Positions 8,822 to 16,277 of a stretch of DNA of 25,428 nucleotides are shown here, in pieces; the first letter of the stretch is position 1, and each line of letters starts with the position of its first letter. Under the pieces are notes generated by a model that was not told the DNA's origin, made no database searches, and worked only from the letters and a program-made list of their open reading frames with translations. The translations under genes and the position numbers were made by a program. This DNA comes from a virus, in the IMG/VR virus record IMGVR_UViG_3300025132_003822, positions 1 to 25,428 of that record; one strand, written 5' to 3'.

Positions 8822-9455
8822 AGGTGAACCTTGGATACTTTGGCCTGAAAAATATAGTCACGGTTTATGTAAAGACGATTTAAATAAATCTTTACAAGGT
8901 GATAACGATTTTACTATAGGTATTAACTTTAAACTTCTATCAAAAGGTCCCGATAAACGAACTATCTTTTCAAGATTACCTAATTATTTAGGTTTAGATA
9001 TAGAAAAAGAAAATAATAACGTTTTATTTATTTGTAAGACTATAAAAGAAGGAAAAGAAAAAGCATATTACGAATTTTCTAATTTCAGTTTAAAAAATTC
9101 TTTTTATAGATTTTACATTAGGTATAATAAAAAAGAAAATTTTTTAGATTTAAGTATAGATGAAAAAATTATATTTGAAATTAATTTTGATAAAAATGAA
9201 AAGTTATTACAATCTCAAGATTCTCATATAATATTCGGCTCAGGTAATTTTCCTCATAACAATTTTAATTTAAATTATAGCGAATTAGATATCGATCAAT
9301 TTTTCGTGAGTAGAAAATTTTTAGATTTAAAAAAATATACTACTGAAGAATTATTAAATCTATCATGCGTAGGAATTTACGATTTTAAAAATAAAACTGA
9401 TTATCAAATTTGGGACTATACTAATAATTATAATCTCATAGGCAAAATACTTTAA
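8808..9455 (+). CDS. Free-standing LamG-like (concanavalin-fold) protein
   Basis: This 215-aa protein has the strand order of a LamG-like jellyroll. FTIGINFKLL (35-44) and RTIFSRLPNYLGLDI (51-65) come first, then RFYIRYNKKENFLDLSID. The family-typical end is ELDIDQFFVSRKFLDL plus a YTTEELLNL helix, followed by a YDFKN...IWDYTNNYNLIGKIL segment. The same end pattern occurs in the inserts of the two GT7-like enzymes upstream, so it is plausibly a third, unlinked copy of that module. No catalytic domain, signal peptide or membrane segment is seen. It overlaps the preceding radical SAM gene by 14 nt and shares one base with the next, so it belongs to the same unit. Glycan binding is likely from the fold but not proven. 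Confidence 0.65.
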   Translation: MIISRGEPWILWPEKYSHGLCKDDLNKSLQGDNDFTIGINFKLLSKGPDKRTIFSRLPNYLGLDIEKENNNVLFICKTIKEGKEKAYYEFSNFSLKNSFYRFYIRYNKKENFLDLSIDEKIIFEINFDKNEKLLQSQDSHIIFGSGNFPHNNFNLNYSELDIDQFFVSRKFLDLKKYTTEELLNLSCVGIYDFKNKTDYQIWDYTNNYNLIGKIL

Positions 9456-10825
9456 TGCAAGAATATTATTCCATAAGAGAAAAGTTAAATGAAATAAGCC
9501 CTAGCTTCTGTATAGCTAAATGGGCACAGTTAACTTTATATCTACATACAGGATTTAATCACTCTTGCCACCATCCTACACCTCATAAAATACCATTAGA
9601 AGAAGTACTAGCAAATCCTAAAGCATTACATAATACTAAGCATAAGAAGTCTCAAATGAGAAAAATGCTGAGAGGCGAAAGACCGGCAGAATGTGAATAC
9701 TGTTGGAAGATAGAAGACTTAGGAAAAGATTACATAAGCGATAGAGTTTATAAATCAGCTCATGAAATGTCTACAGTTAAATTAGAAGAGATAGTAGAAA
9801 AAAAATCTGCAGATATTGAACCTAGTTATCTTGAGATTAGCTTTAGTAGTGCATGCCAACTAAAATGTGCTTACTGTTCACCAGATATATCAACTTCTTG
9901 GATGCAAGAGATAGAACAATTTGGTGGTTATCCTACTTCTACTAACTTTAATAATTTAGATTGGTTTAAGTCACAAAATAAAATGCCTTACAAGTATAGT
10001 GAAGATAATCCTTATGTAGAAGCTTTCTGGAAATGGTGGCCTGAGTTAGCTCCTAATCTACATACTTTAAGATTAACTGGAGGAGAACCTTTGCTGTCTA
10101 AAGATGTATGGAAAGTTATAGATAAAGTTATAGAAAATCCTAATCCTAAATTAGTATTTTGCGTCAATACAAATTTATTAGTCCCAGATGCTTTAATAGA
10201 TAAGTTAATCTATAAGCTTAACGAACTAGATGGTAAAGTAAAAGAAATACAAATTTTCTCTAGCGGTGAAGCAACCGGTTTAGCTAATGAATATATTAGA
10301 TTCGGTACTAATTACAAAAAATGGCAAAAGAACTTTGAAAGAGTATTAAATGAAACTGAAAACGTTTTAGTAGCTAATATGACTACAGTAAATTTAACCA
10401 GTGTAGGTACTTACTGTGATTTTTTAAGATACTTATTAAGTTTAAGAAAAATTCATAATAAAACAGTTAACTTTGATAAAGTACAATTTATGAGTAATTA
10501 TTTAAGGTATCCTGAGTTTTTAGCTATAACTAATTTAGATAATGAAAGTAAAGATAGATTCAAATTATCAGTAGATGAACTTATAAAAGAACGTAAACCT
10601 GACTCAGGTTTAGATAGAGATGAATGCTTAACATACTCACAGATCGATCAGTTAAATAGATTGGTAGATCATATGTATAATAATACCGACAGTGGTGATA
10701 AACTAAAGTTAAATCGTAAAGATTTTTTTAATTTTACGCAAGAATACGATAAAAGGAGAGGAACTTCTTTCGAAGAAGCTTTTCCTGATTTAAATGAATT
10801 TTATAAGTTATGTCAAGAAGCCTAG
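9455..10825 (+). CDS. Radical SAM protein with N-terminal twitch/SPASM-like region, copy A2
   Basis: This 456-aa protein is the closest relative of copy A1. The radical SAM motif is CQLKCAYC (C134, C138, C141) and the SAM motif TGGEP is at 208-212. N-terminal cluster residues are C19 (PSFCIAKW), C38 (SCHH) and C80/C83 (ECEYCW). It shares with A1 the block NPYVEAFWKWWPEL and an identical GGEPLLSKD, also visible at the DNA level. The C-terminus has DKRRGTSFEEAFPDLNEFY. The radical SAM signature has Gln instead of the Asn seen in the five other copies, which is harmless for cluster binding. It overlaps the next gene by 16 nt. It probably generates a 5'-deoxyadenosyl radical; the substrate is unknown. 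Confidence 0.9.
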   Translation: MQEYYSIREKLNEISPSFCIAKWAQLTLYLHTGFNHSCHHPTPHKIPLEEVLANPKALHNTKHKKSQMRKMLRGERPAECEYCWKIEDLGKDYISDRVYKSAHEMSTVKLEEIVEKKSADIEPSYLEISFSSACQLKCAYCSPDISTSWMQEIEQFGGYPTSTNFNNLDWFKSQNKMPYKYSEDNPYVEAFWKWWPELAPNLHTLRLTGGEPLLSKDVWKVIDKVIENPNPKLVFCVNTNLLVPDALIDKLIYKLNELDGKVKEIQIFSSGEATGLANEYIRFGTNYKKWQKNFERVLNETENVLVANMTTVNLTSVGTYCDFLRYLLSLRKIHNKTVNFDKVQFMSNYLRYPEFLAITNLDNESKDRFKLSVDELIKERKPDSGLDRDECLTYSQIDQLNRLVDHMYNNTDSGDKLKLNRKDFFNFTQEYDKRRGTSFEEAFPDLNEFYKLCQEA

Positions 10826-12147
10826 AAGAAACTAAAAAATTAATCGATTCGATTTCTCCATCGTTTTGCGCAGCTAAATGGTATAATGTATCTATATGGT
10901 TAGGAAACGGTAGAACAGCATCATGTCACCACCCATTAGCCCATCATATTCCTAGAATGGAGCTACAAAATAATCCATCAGCATTACATAATACAGAATT
11001 TAAAAAAACTGCTAGAAAAGAAATGCTTGAAGGCACTAGACCTAAAGAATGTGGGTACTGTTGGAGAGTAGAAGATGCTGCTAAAGGAAAAAAAGATGTA
11101 TATAGTGATAGAGTTTATCAATCTCATAGATATACTACTGATGAGATAGTAAAGATTAAAGATAAGCCTTGGGACCATAACGTTATTCCTAAAACTGTAG
11201 AACTTGCTTTTGATAATTTATGTAATCTAGCGTGTAGTTACTGTAATGCTGAGTTTAGTTCTACATGGGCTAGAGATATTAATAAAAATGGTCCTTATAA
11301 GGGTATGGAAACAAAAGGAGGCCATACTTTTGCTAATAATGGTTCTCATGCAATGCCTTTTGGTCATAAGAATGAAGATAATGAATTTATAAAAAAGTTT
11401 TTCGAATGGTTTCCTTCAATTAGAGGAGGCCTACAGGAACTAAGAGTATCAGGAGGAGAGCCTGCTAGATCCCCATCTTTTTGGAAACTACTAGAAATGT
11501 GTAATAACGATAATTTTGATTTCGCAGTAAATAGTAATTTAATAATGCCTGAAGATAGATTAAATACTCTTATAGAATCAGCTAAAAAATTTAAAGCTTT
11601 TGATATCTATACTAGTGCGGAAGCATTTGGTAAAAATCAAGAATTTGTTAGAGATGGATTTGATTGGAAAATATGGGAAAGAAATATTCTTAAACTTTTA
11701 AAAGCTCCTCAAATAAGAGCAGTTCATGTTATGATGACTTTAAGTGCGTTAAGTGTATGGACTACTGATAAATTTTTAGAAAAAATAATAAAATGGAGAA
11801 AGAAAGCTAGAACTAAAGAAATGCTTTATATGTCTGTTAATATTTTAAGATTTCCTTCATTCCAAAGTATGAATATTTTACCTCAGGAAGTCAAGGATAA
11901 ATTAGCTTATAATATAGAAAAAGTTCTTATTCCATCTAAACCATGGATGCATGAATGGGAAATAAATCACTACAATAGATTATTAGTATATTTAAGGAAC
12001 GTTGATAAATCGTACGAAGATCAAGATACTTATGAAAATAAAGCAAACGACTTTAAAAACTTTACAGTACAATATGCACGTAGACGAGAAAAACCTATAG
12101 ATAAATTTATGCCAGTTGAGTTTAATGACTGGTTTAATACAATATAA
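10810..12147 (+). CDS. Radical SAM protein with N-terminal twitch/SPASM-like region, copy A3
   Basis: This 445-aa protein has the radical SAM motif CNLACSYC (C138, C142, C145), SGGEP (214-218), and N-terminal C20 (PSFCAAKW), C39 (SCHH) and C81/C84 (ECGYCW). It shares the group A hallmarks SCHHP, NPSALHNT and RPKECxYCW. It differs from A1 and A2 around the SAM motif (ARSPSFWK instead of LLSKDxWK) and in its C-terminal motif (YARRREKPIDKFMP). It starts inside the end of copy A2 (16-nt overlap) with no Shine-Dalgarno sequence, so coupled translation is likely. A single base separates its stop codon from the ATG of copy B1. Confidence 0.9.
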   Translation: MSRSLEETKKLIDSISPSFCAAKWYNVSIWLGNGRTASCHHPLAHHIPRMELQNNPSALHNTEFKKTARKEMLEGTRPKECGYCWRVEDAAKGKKDVYSDRVYQSHRYTTDEIVKIKDKPWDHNVIPKTVELAFDNLCNLACSYCNAEFSSTWARDINKNGPYKGMETKGGHTFANNGSHAMPFGHKNEDNEFIKKFFEWFPSIRGGLQELRVSGGEPARSPSFWKLLEMCNNDNFDFAVNSNLIMPEDRLNTLIESAKKFKAFDIYTSAEAFGKNQEFVRDGFDWKIWERNILKLLKAPQIRAVHVMMTLSALSVWTTDKFLEKIIKWRKKARTKEMLYMSVNILRFPSFQSMNILPQEVKDKLAYNIEKVLIPSKPWMHEWEINHYNRLLVYLRNVDKSYEDQDTYENKANDFKNFTVQYARRREKPIDKFMPVEFNDWFNTI

Positions 12148-12148
12148 T

Positions 12149-13429
12149 ATGTCAAATACTAAACTAGAATCTCCAGGGGATAAAATTAGCCCTACATTTT
12201 GTATACTACCTTGGATACATCTTAATACTTGGCCTAATGGTAACGTATATCCTTGTTGTCTAACTGATTATAGAGAAGAGTTAGGTAATATGAAAGATAA
12301 TACTTTAGAGGAGTTATGGAATGTACCTAGAATGAAAGAAATAAGAAGAGATATGCTTCTTGGTAATAAGCATGATAATTGTAGAAAATGTTATCAGCAA
12401 GAAGAAAATGGTTTAGATAGTACTAGAACTTCATCTAATAGGTGGTATAAACATCATATACCTAATATTATAGAGCAGACTAAGCCTGACGGTACTAATG
12501 AAAGATTCGAACTTTTATACTGGGATTTTAGGTTTTCTAATCTTTGTAATTTTAAATGTAGAATGTGCGGTTCTTATTTAAGTTCAAAATGGTTTGAAGA
12601 TGAAATAAAAATCTTTGGAGGTAGTAATATTCCTAAAGCTATAATAAACGTAAATGATTATAGTAAAAAAGATATTAAATTTTATCTTAATGAATTTATG
12701 GAGGACGTAGAAGAAATTTATTTTGCAGGAGGAGAACCTTTAATAATGGACGAACATTATTATATTTTAGAAAAATTAATCGAAATAGGTCATACTGATT
12801 TAAGGATAAGATATAATACTAATTTAGGATATTTAAAATTTAAAAAATGGGATAACTTAAAACTTTGGGAACCATTTAGAAAGGTAGATAATGCCAACGT
12901 AGCTATATTTGCGTCTATAGATGGTATAAACGAAGTAGCTGAATATAAAAGAAAAGGAACTAAATGGCCTAAAGTAGAAGCTAATATTAAAAAATGTATA
13001 GATGAAGGATTAAACTTTCATGTGAGTTGTACTACTAGTATAATGAATGTACTTCACATACCTACTTTTATAGATAGAATGATAGAATTAGGATTAGATA
13101 TATTTCATATTCAGCTTAACAATATTTTAACTAGTCCGTATTACTATAATATTAATATACTTCCTATATCGTTAAAAAATAAAGTTAGAATACTTTATAA
13201 TAAACATTTAGAAAAATTTAAAGGTAGAGAGAAAGAAGAGCTAGCTAAAAAATATGATAGTATCTTTAAATTTATGGATGAAACTCCTAAAGATAATGTA
13301 GATAAGATTTATAAGCAGTTAAAAAACTTTACTGATAAACTTGATAAAGGTAGAGATGAAAACTTCCTAGAAATATACCCTTACTATTCAGACTGGTATA
13401 ACAGTATAGGTAAAAGTAAAGCAATTTAG
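12149..13429 (+). CDS. Radical SAM protein with N-terminal twitch/SPASM-like region, copy B1
   Basis: I place the start at the ATG at 12149, one base after the previous stop codon, rather than at the in-frame TTG 33 nt upstream. The protein then begins MSNTKLESPGDKISPTFC and has 426 residues. The N-terminal cluster residues are C18 (FCILPWIHL), C36/C37 (GNVYPCC) and C78/C81 (CRKC). The radical SAM motif is CNFKCRMC (C133, C137, C140) and AGGEP lies at 193-197. The C-terminal motif reads LDKGRDENFLEIYPYYSDWY. Unlike group A it has the classical Cys-Cys pair, so it is closer to ordinary SPASM-type proteins. Substrate unknown. Confidence 0.9.
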   Translation: MSNTKLESPGDKISPTFCILPWIHLNTWPNGNVYPCCLTDYREELGNMKDNTLEELWNVPRMKEIRRDMLLGNKHDNCRKCYQQEENGLDSTRTSSNRWYKHHIPNIIEQTKPDGTNERFELLYWDFRFSNLCNFKCRMCGSYLSSKWFEDEIKIFGGSNIPKAIINVNDYSKKDIKFYLNEFMEDVEEIYFAGGEPLIMDEHYYILEKLIEIGHTDLRIRYNTNLGYLKFKKWDNLKLWEPFRKVDNANVAIFASIDGINEVAEYKRKGTKWPKVEANIKKCIDEGLNFHVSCTTSIMNVLHIPTFIDRMIELGLDIFHIQLNNILTSPYYYNINILPISLKNKVRILYNKHLEKFKGREKEELAKKYDSIFKFMDETPKDNVDKIYKQLKNFTDKLDKGRDENFLEIYPYYSDWYNSIGKSKAI

Positions 13430-14685
13430 TGGAACAACAAAGATTTATATGTGATTTACCATGGAAGCATTTAAGTGTACACCCTCACGGAAACTGCTCG
13501 ATATGCTGTGTGGCAGATCATAGTTATTTAGGTTCTCAAGCTTTAGTGGGTAAAGACGAAACTTTAAACGTTTTAAACGTATCAACCGATTCTATTGAAA
13601 GCATAGTTAACTCTGACAGTTATAAGACTATTAGAAAAGAAATGCTTGAAGGTAAAAAACCTTTAGCTTGTAAGACTTGTTGGGATGTAGAAGAATCAGG
13701 AGGAAGATCTAAAAGAGTTAGAGATTCAGTATTCGATGTTGACTTTGACGAAATAACTAAACCTGACGGCAGTATTGAAGTTGACCTATCTAATATAGAG
13801 TTAAGATTAGGTAACTTCTGTAACTTAAAATGCCGTTCTTGTAATGCAGAGTCTTCTACCTCTTGGATAGATGATTATTATAAACTCAAAGATAAGGTAC
13901 CATTACCTAGTAACTTTGATAAGCTTAAAAAAAGTAAATGGACTAATTACGACTGGGTAGAAGATACAGAGTTTTATAATAGACTTATTAAAAATAGTCC
14001 TAATATTAGACAGTTACATATAAGTGGAGGAGAACCTTTTTTGGTTCATAAGCATTTTTATTTATTAGAAAAATTAGTCAAAGATAATTTAGCTAAAGAT
14101 ATAGATATTTTTTATATTACTAATGGTAATTATAATTTTAAAAAACTTATACCAGTATTAGATAAATTAAATAATTTTCGCAAAGTATATATTAGTTTTA
14201 GTTTAGACGATATTTGGGATAGAAATGCTTATATAAGAAAATTAAGTAATTTTAAATTAACTATAAATAATATAAAAAATTTTCTTAATAATTATAATTT
14301 TTACTATACTATTACTCAAACTATAAGCACATATAATTTTCTTTACTGTGAAGAACTAAGTCAATACTTATTAAAAGAAGGACTTTATAATTTAGAAGGA
14401 ACAGGAAAAATTCCTCGTATTATTCCGAACCATGTTCATGCACCAGCTTATCAAAATGCTACAGTAATTCCTAAAAAGGTTAGACAGAAAAAATTAGAAA
14501 GTATAAAAAATTTAGTTCATAAGGAAATATATAATGATCTTCACGGCAGGTATTATAACGCTCCTGATAATAACGAACTAAGTAATTTTTTTAAAGTTAC
14601 TAATGCAGTAGATAAAGTAAGAAAAGAAAAAATGCAAGACTATTTTCCTGAATTATTTAACGTTCTTAAATCTGAATTAATATGA
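13429..14685 (+). CDS. Radical SAM protein with N-terminal twitch/SPASM-like region, copy B2
   Basis: Translation probably starts at the GTG that shares one base with the preceding TAG (TAGTG), giving MEQQRFICDLPWKHLSVHP at once, in register with copy B1. The 418-aa protein has N-terminal C8, the cluster C23/C26/C27 (NCSICC) and C81/C84 (ACKTCW). The radical SAM motif is CNLKCRSC (C131, C135, C138) and SGGEP is at 199-203. The third Cys in NCSICC is extra relative to the other copies. The end carries the shared C-terminal motif (DKVRKEKMQDYFPELF). It overlaps copy B3 by 4 nt. Confidence 0.9.
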   Translation: MEQQRFICDLPWKHLSVHPHGNCSICCVADHSYLGSQALVGKDETLNVLNVSTDSIESIVNSDSYKTIRKEMLEGKKPLACKTCWDVEESGGRSKRVRDSVFDVDFDEITKPDGSIEVDLSNIELRLGNFCNLKCRSCNAESSTSWIDDYYKLKDKVPLPSNFDKLKKSKWTNYDWVEDTEFYNRLIKNSPNIRQLHISGGEPFLVHKHFYLLEKLVKDNLAKDIDIFYITNGNYNFKKLIPVLDKLNNFRKVYISFSLDDIWDRNAYIRKLSNFKLTINNIKNFLNNYNFYYTITQTISTYNFLYCEELSQYLLKEGLYNLEGTGKIPRIIPNHVHAPAYQNATVIPKKVRQKKLESIKNLVHKEIYNDLHGRYYNAPDNNELSNFFKVTNAVDKVRKEKMQDYFPELFNVLKSELI

Positions 14686-15911
14686 GTTTAAGATGCGTAC
14701 ATATAGAGAGTGGTTTAAGAGTTACTAATAACGGTGCTATACAACCTTGCTGTTACTTTGATCCTAGCGTAAATTATAAAGACGATAAAGGTTTAGACTT
14801 AAACGTAAATAGTACGTCATTACTAAAGGCTTTTGATAGCCCTACTTTATCTAAATTAAGAGAACAGTTTAGCAGAGGTGAAAAACCAAAAGGTTGTAGT
14901 AGATGCTGGAAAGAAGAAGATGCTGGTATAACTAGTAAAAGAATAAGAGATAATAAATCTTATGATTTTAGAGAAAGTACCAACACTGTAAGGTTCTTAG
15001 AACTTAATTTAGGTAATACTTGTAATTTTGCTTGTAGGATGTGCGGTATAACTGCTAGTATTAAATGGTATAAGGAAGCTAAAAAACTTCACTATCCTCA
15101 TATAAGTAATGAAGAGTATGATAAGTACGTAAAAACTATGTATAAGAGCTATGACGATGATAGCTTATTTTGGGAATCAGTATATGATGTAGCTCCTACA
15201 TTAGAAATGATAGATATGTACGGAGGTGAGCCTTTTTTAGTTAAAAAACAGTGGGAATTTCTTAAAGAATTAATTAACTTAGGATATAGTAAAAATATAA
15301 GGTTGCATTTTAATACTAACGGTTCTATATTTAAGGAAGAATATTTTAAAATACTTGATAAGTTTAAATTTGTAAATATTAGCTTTAGTATTGACGGCAT
15401 AGAAGATAAATTTAACTATATAAGGCACCATGGAGACTGGAATCAAGTATATAATAATATGAATAAATGGGCTCAATATTCTAAAGGAAGAGAACATTGG
15501 TTATTAGATGTTTGTATTACTATTTCTATACTTAATATTTTAGATATAGGAGAATTGAATGAGTTTTTTAAAGAAAATTTTCCTCAAATGCCTTTATTTT
15601 TAAATCAAGTAAGCTGGCCGAGCTACTTCTCAGTAAAATGCATACCTAATATCTACAAAGGTAAAATTACTGAAAAAATAATACAATATGTCAATAATAT
15701 AGGCAAAAGTACTGATGAATGGCCTGATGCATATAATATAAAAGAACAAATTCTCAATACAGTAGAATTTATGAATACTAATAAAGGTACTGAAGATGAC
15801 TTTTTAAAGTTTTATAAAGTTAATGATTTATTAGATGAATCCAGAAGTCAAAACTTTCAAAAAACCTTTCCTGATCTTTATTCAATTTTTAAACCAACAA
15901 CAAAAGTTTAA
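14682..15911 (+). CDS. Radical SAM protein with N-terminal twitch/SPASM-like region, copy B3
   Basis: This 409-aa protein starts at an ATGA overlap with copy B2. The N-terminus is the shortest of the six: RCVHIESGLRVTNNG with C5, then QPCC (C23/C24) and GCSRCW (C72/C75). It lacks the FCxxxW context seen in the other copies. The radical SAM motif is CNFACRMC (C114, C118, C121), with YGGEP at 180-184. The C-terminal motif is LLDESRSQNFQKTFPDLYSIF. All cluster residues needed for a radical SAM site plus an auxiliary site are kept, so it looks active. It is the last gene of the accessory block; a 3-nt gap follows. Confidence 0.9.
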   Translation: MSLRCVHIESGLRVTNNGAIQPCCYFDPSVNYKDDKGLDLNVNSTSLLKAFDSPTLSKLREQFSRGEKPKGCSRCWKEEDAGITSKRIRDNKSYDFRESTNTVRFLELNLGNTCNFACRMCGITASIKWYKEAKKLHYPHISNEEYDKYVKTMYKSYDDDSLFWESVYDVAPTLEMIDMYGGEPFLVKKQWEFLKELINLGYSKNIRLHFNTNGSIFKEEYFKILDKFKFVNISFSIDGIEDKFNYIRHHGDWNQVYNNMNKWAQYSKGREHWLLDVCITISILNILDIGELNEFFKENFPQMPLFLNQVSWPSYFSVKCIPNIYKGKITEKIIQYVNNIGKSTDEWPDAYNIKEQILNTVEFMNTNKGTEDDFLKFYKVNDLLDESRSQNFQKTFPDLYSIFKPTTKV

Positions 15912-15914
15912 GTT

Positions 15915-16169
15915 ATGAAACAAAATATAAGTCTAACAAAAGAAGAACTAGCACTATTGAAAGCATTAGACAAAGATGCTAATACAATAATAAAAGAATT
16001 TGGTAATATTAATATATCTCAACTAGAATTAGATAAAAGAAAAGATAATGCTCTTAAATATTATGAAGCATTGAAAAAAAAGAAATCTGAAGTTTCTATA
16101 GCACTACAGAATAAGTACGGTAGAGGAAATATAGATATAGTTACAGGTATATTCACCCCTGCAGGTTAG
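15915..16169 (+). CDS. Small helical protein (84 aa) between the accessory block and tail module
   Basis: The protein is almost entirely predicted helix and coiled coil, with many Lys, Glu and Leu residues (LTKEELALLKALDKDANTII, YYEALKKKKSEV). It ends in the turn-rich segment NKYGRGNIDIVTGIFTPAG. I recall similar small proteins ending in KYGxGxIDxxTGxFTP in marine phages, without known function. It starts 3 nt after the last radical SAM gene and has no cysteine. It may be an ordinary phage gene that happens to end the transcription unit. A role as a radical SAM substrate cannot be excluded but has no positive evidence. Confidence 0.65.
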   Translation: MKQNISLTKEELALLKALDKDANTIIKEFGNINISQLELDKRKDNALKYYEALKKKKSEVSIALQNKYGRGNIDIVTGIFTPAG

Positions 16170-16187
16170 GTTACAAAGTTTTATTGA

Positions 16188-16197
16188 TATTTATAAG
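16188..16197 (+). promoter_or_regulatory. TATTTATAAG element, candidate phage promoter
   Basis: This lies 18 nt after the small helical gene and is one of six near-identical elements (consensus gATATTTATaA) found only in the gaps of the tail module. It is preceded by TTGA. The distance to the sheath ATG is about 90 nt, so the second copy at 16241 is better placed for that gene. Promoter function is inferred from recurrence and position. The opposite strand reads TATAAATA, the T4 late-promoter octamer. Confidence 0.4.
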
Positions 16198-16240
16198 TAA
16201 TCCAAAAAAATATCTAATTAGGTTTTTGTATATATTTAGA

Positions 16241-16250
16241 TATTTATTAA
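16241..16250 (+). promoter_or_regulatory. TATTTATTAA element, candidate promoter of tail sheath gene
   Basis: A second copy of the recurrent element (AGATATTTATTAA), 37 nt before the tail sheath ATG. The 108-nt gap 16170-16277 is otherwise AT-rich with no hairpin I could support and no Shine-Dalgarno sequence before the ATG. Confidence 0.45.
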
Positions 16251-16277
16251 TGTATAAAACAATCTAATTAACTAAAC

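Noticed and set aside
12116-12148. TTG start giving an 11-residue extension to radical SAM copy B1
   Set aside because: An ATG one base after the upstream stop codon gives a protein start (MSNTKLESPGDKISPTFC) in register with the paralogues; the extension overlaps the end of copy A3 and resembles nothing.
16170-16277. Terminator after the small helical gene
   Set aside because: The gap is AT-rich with A and T runs, but I found no stable GC-containing stem before a T run.
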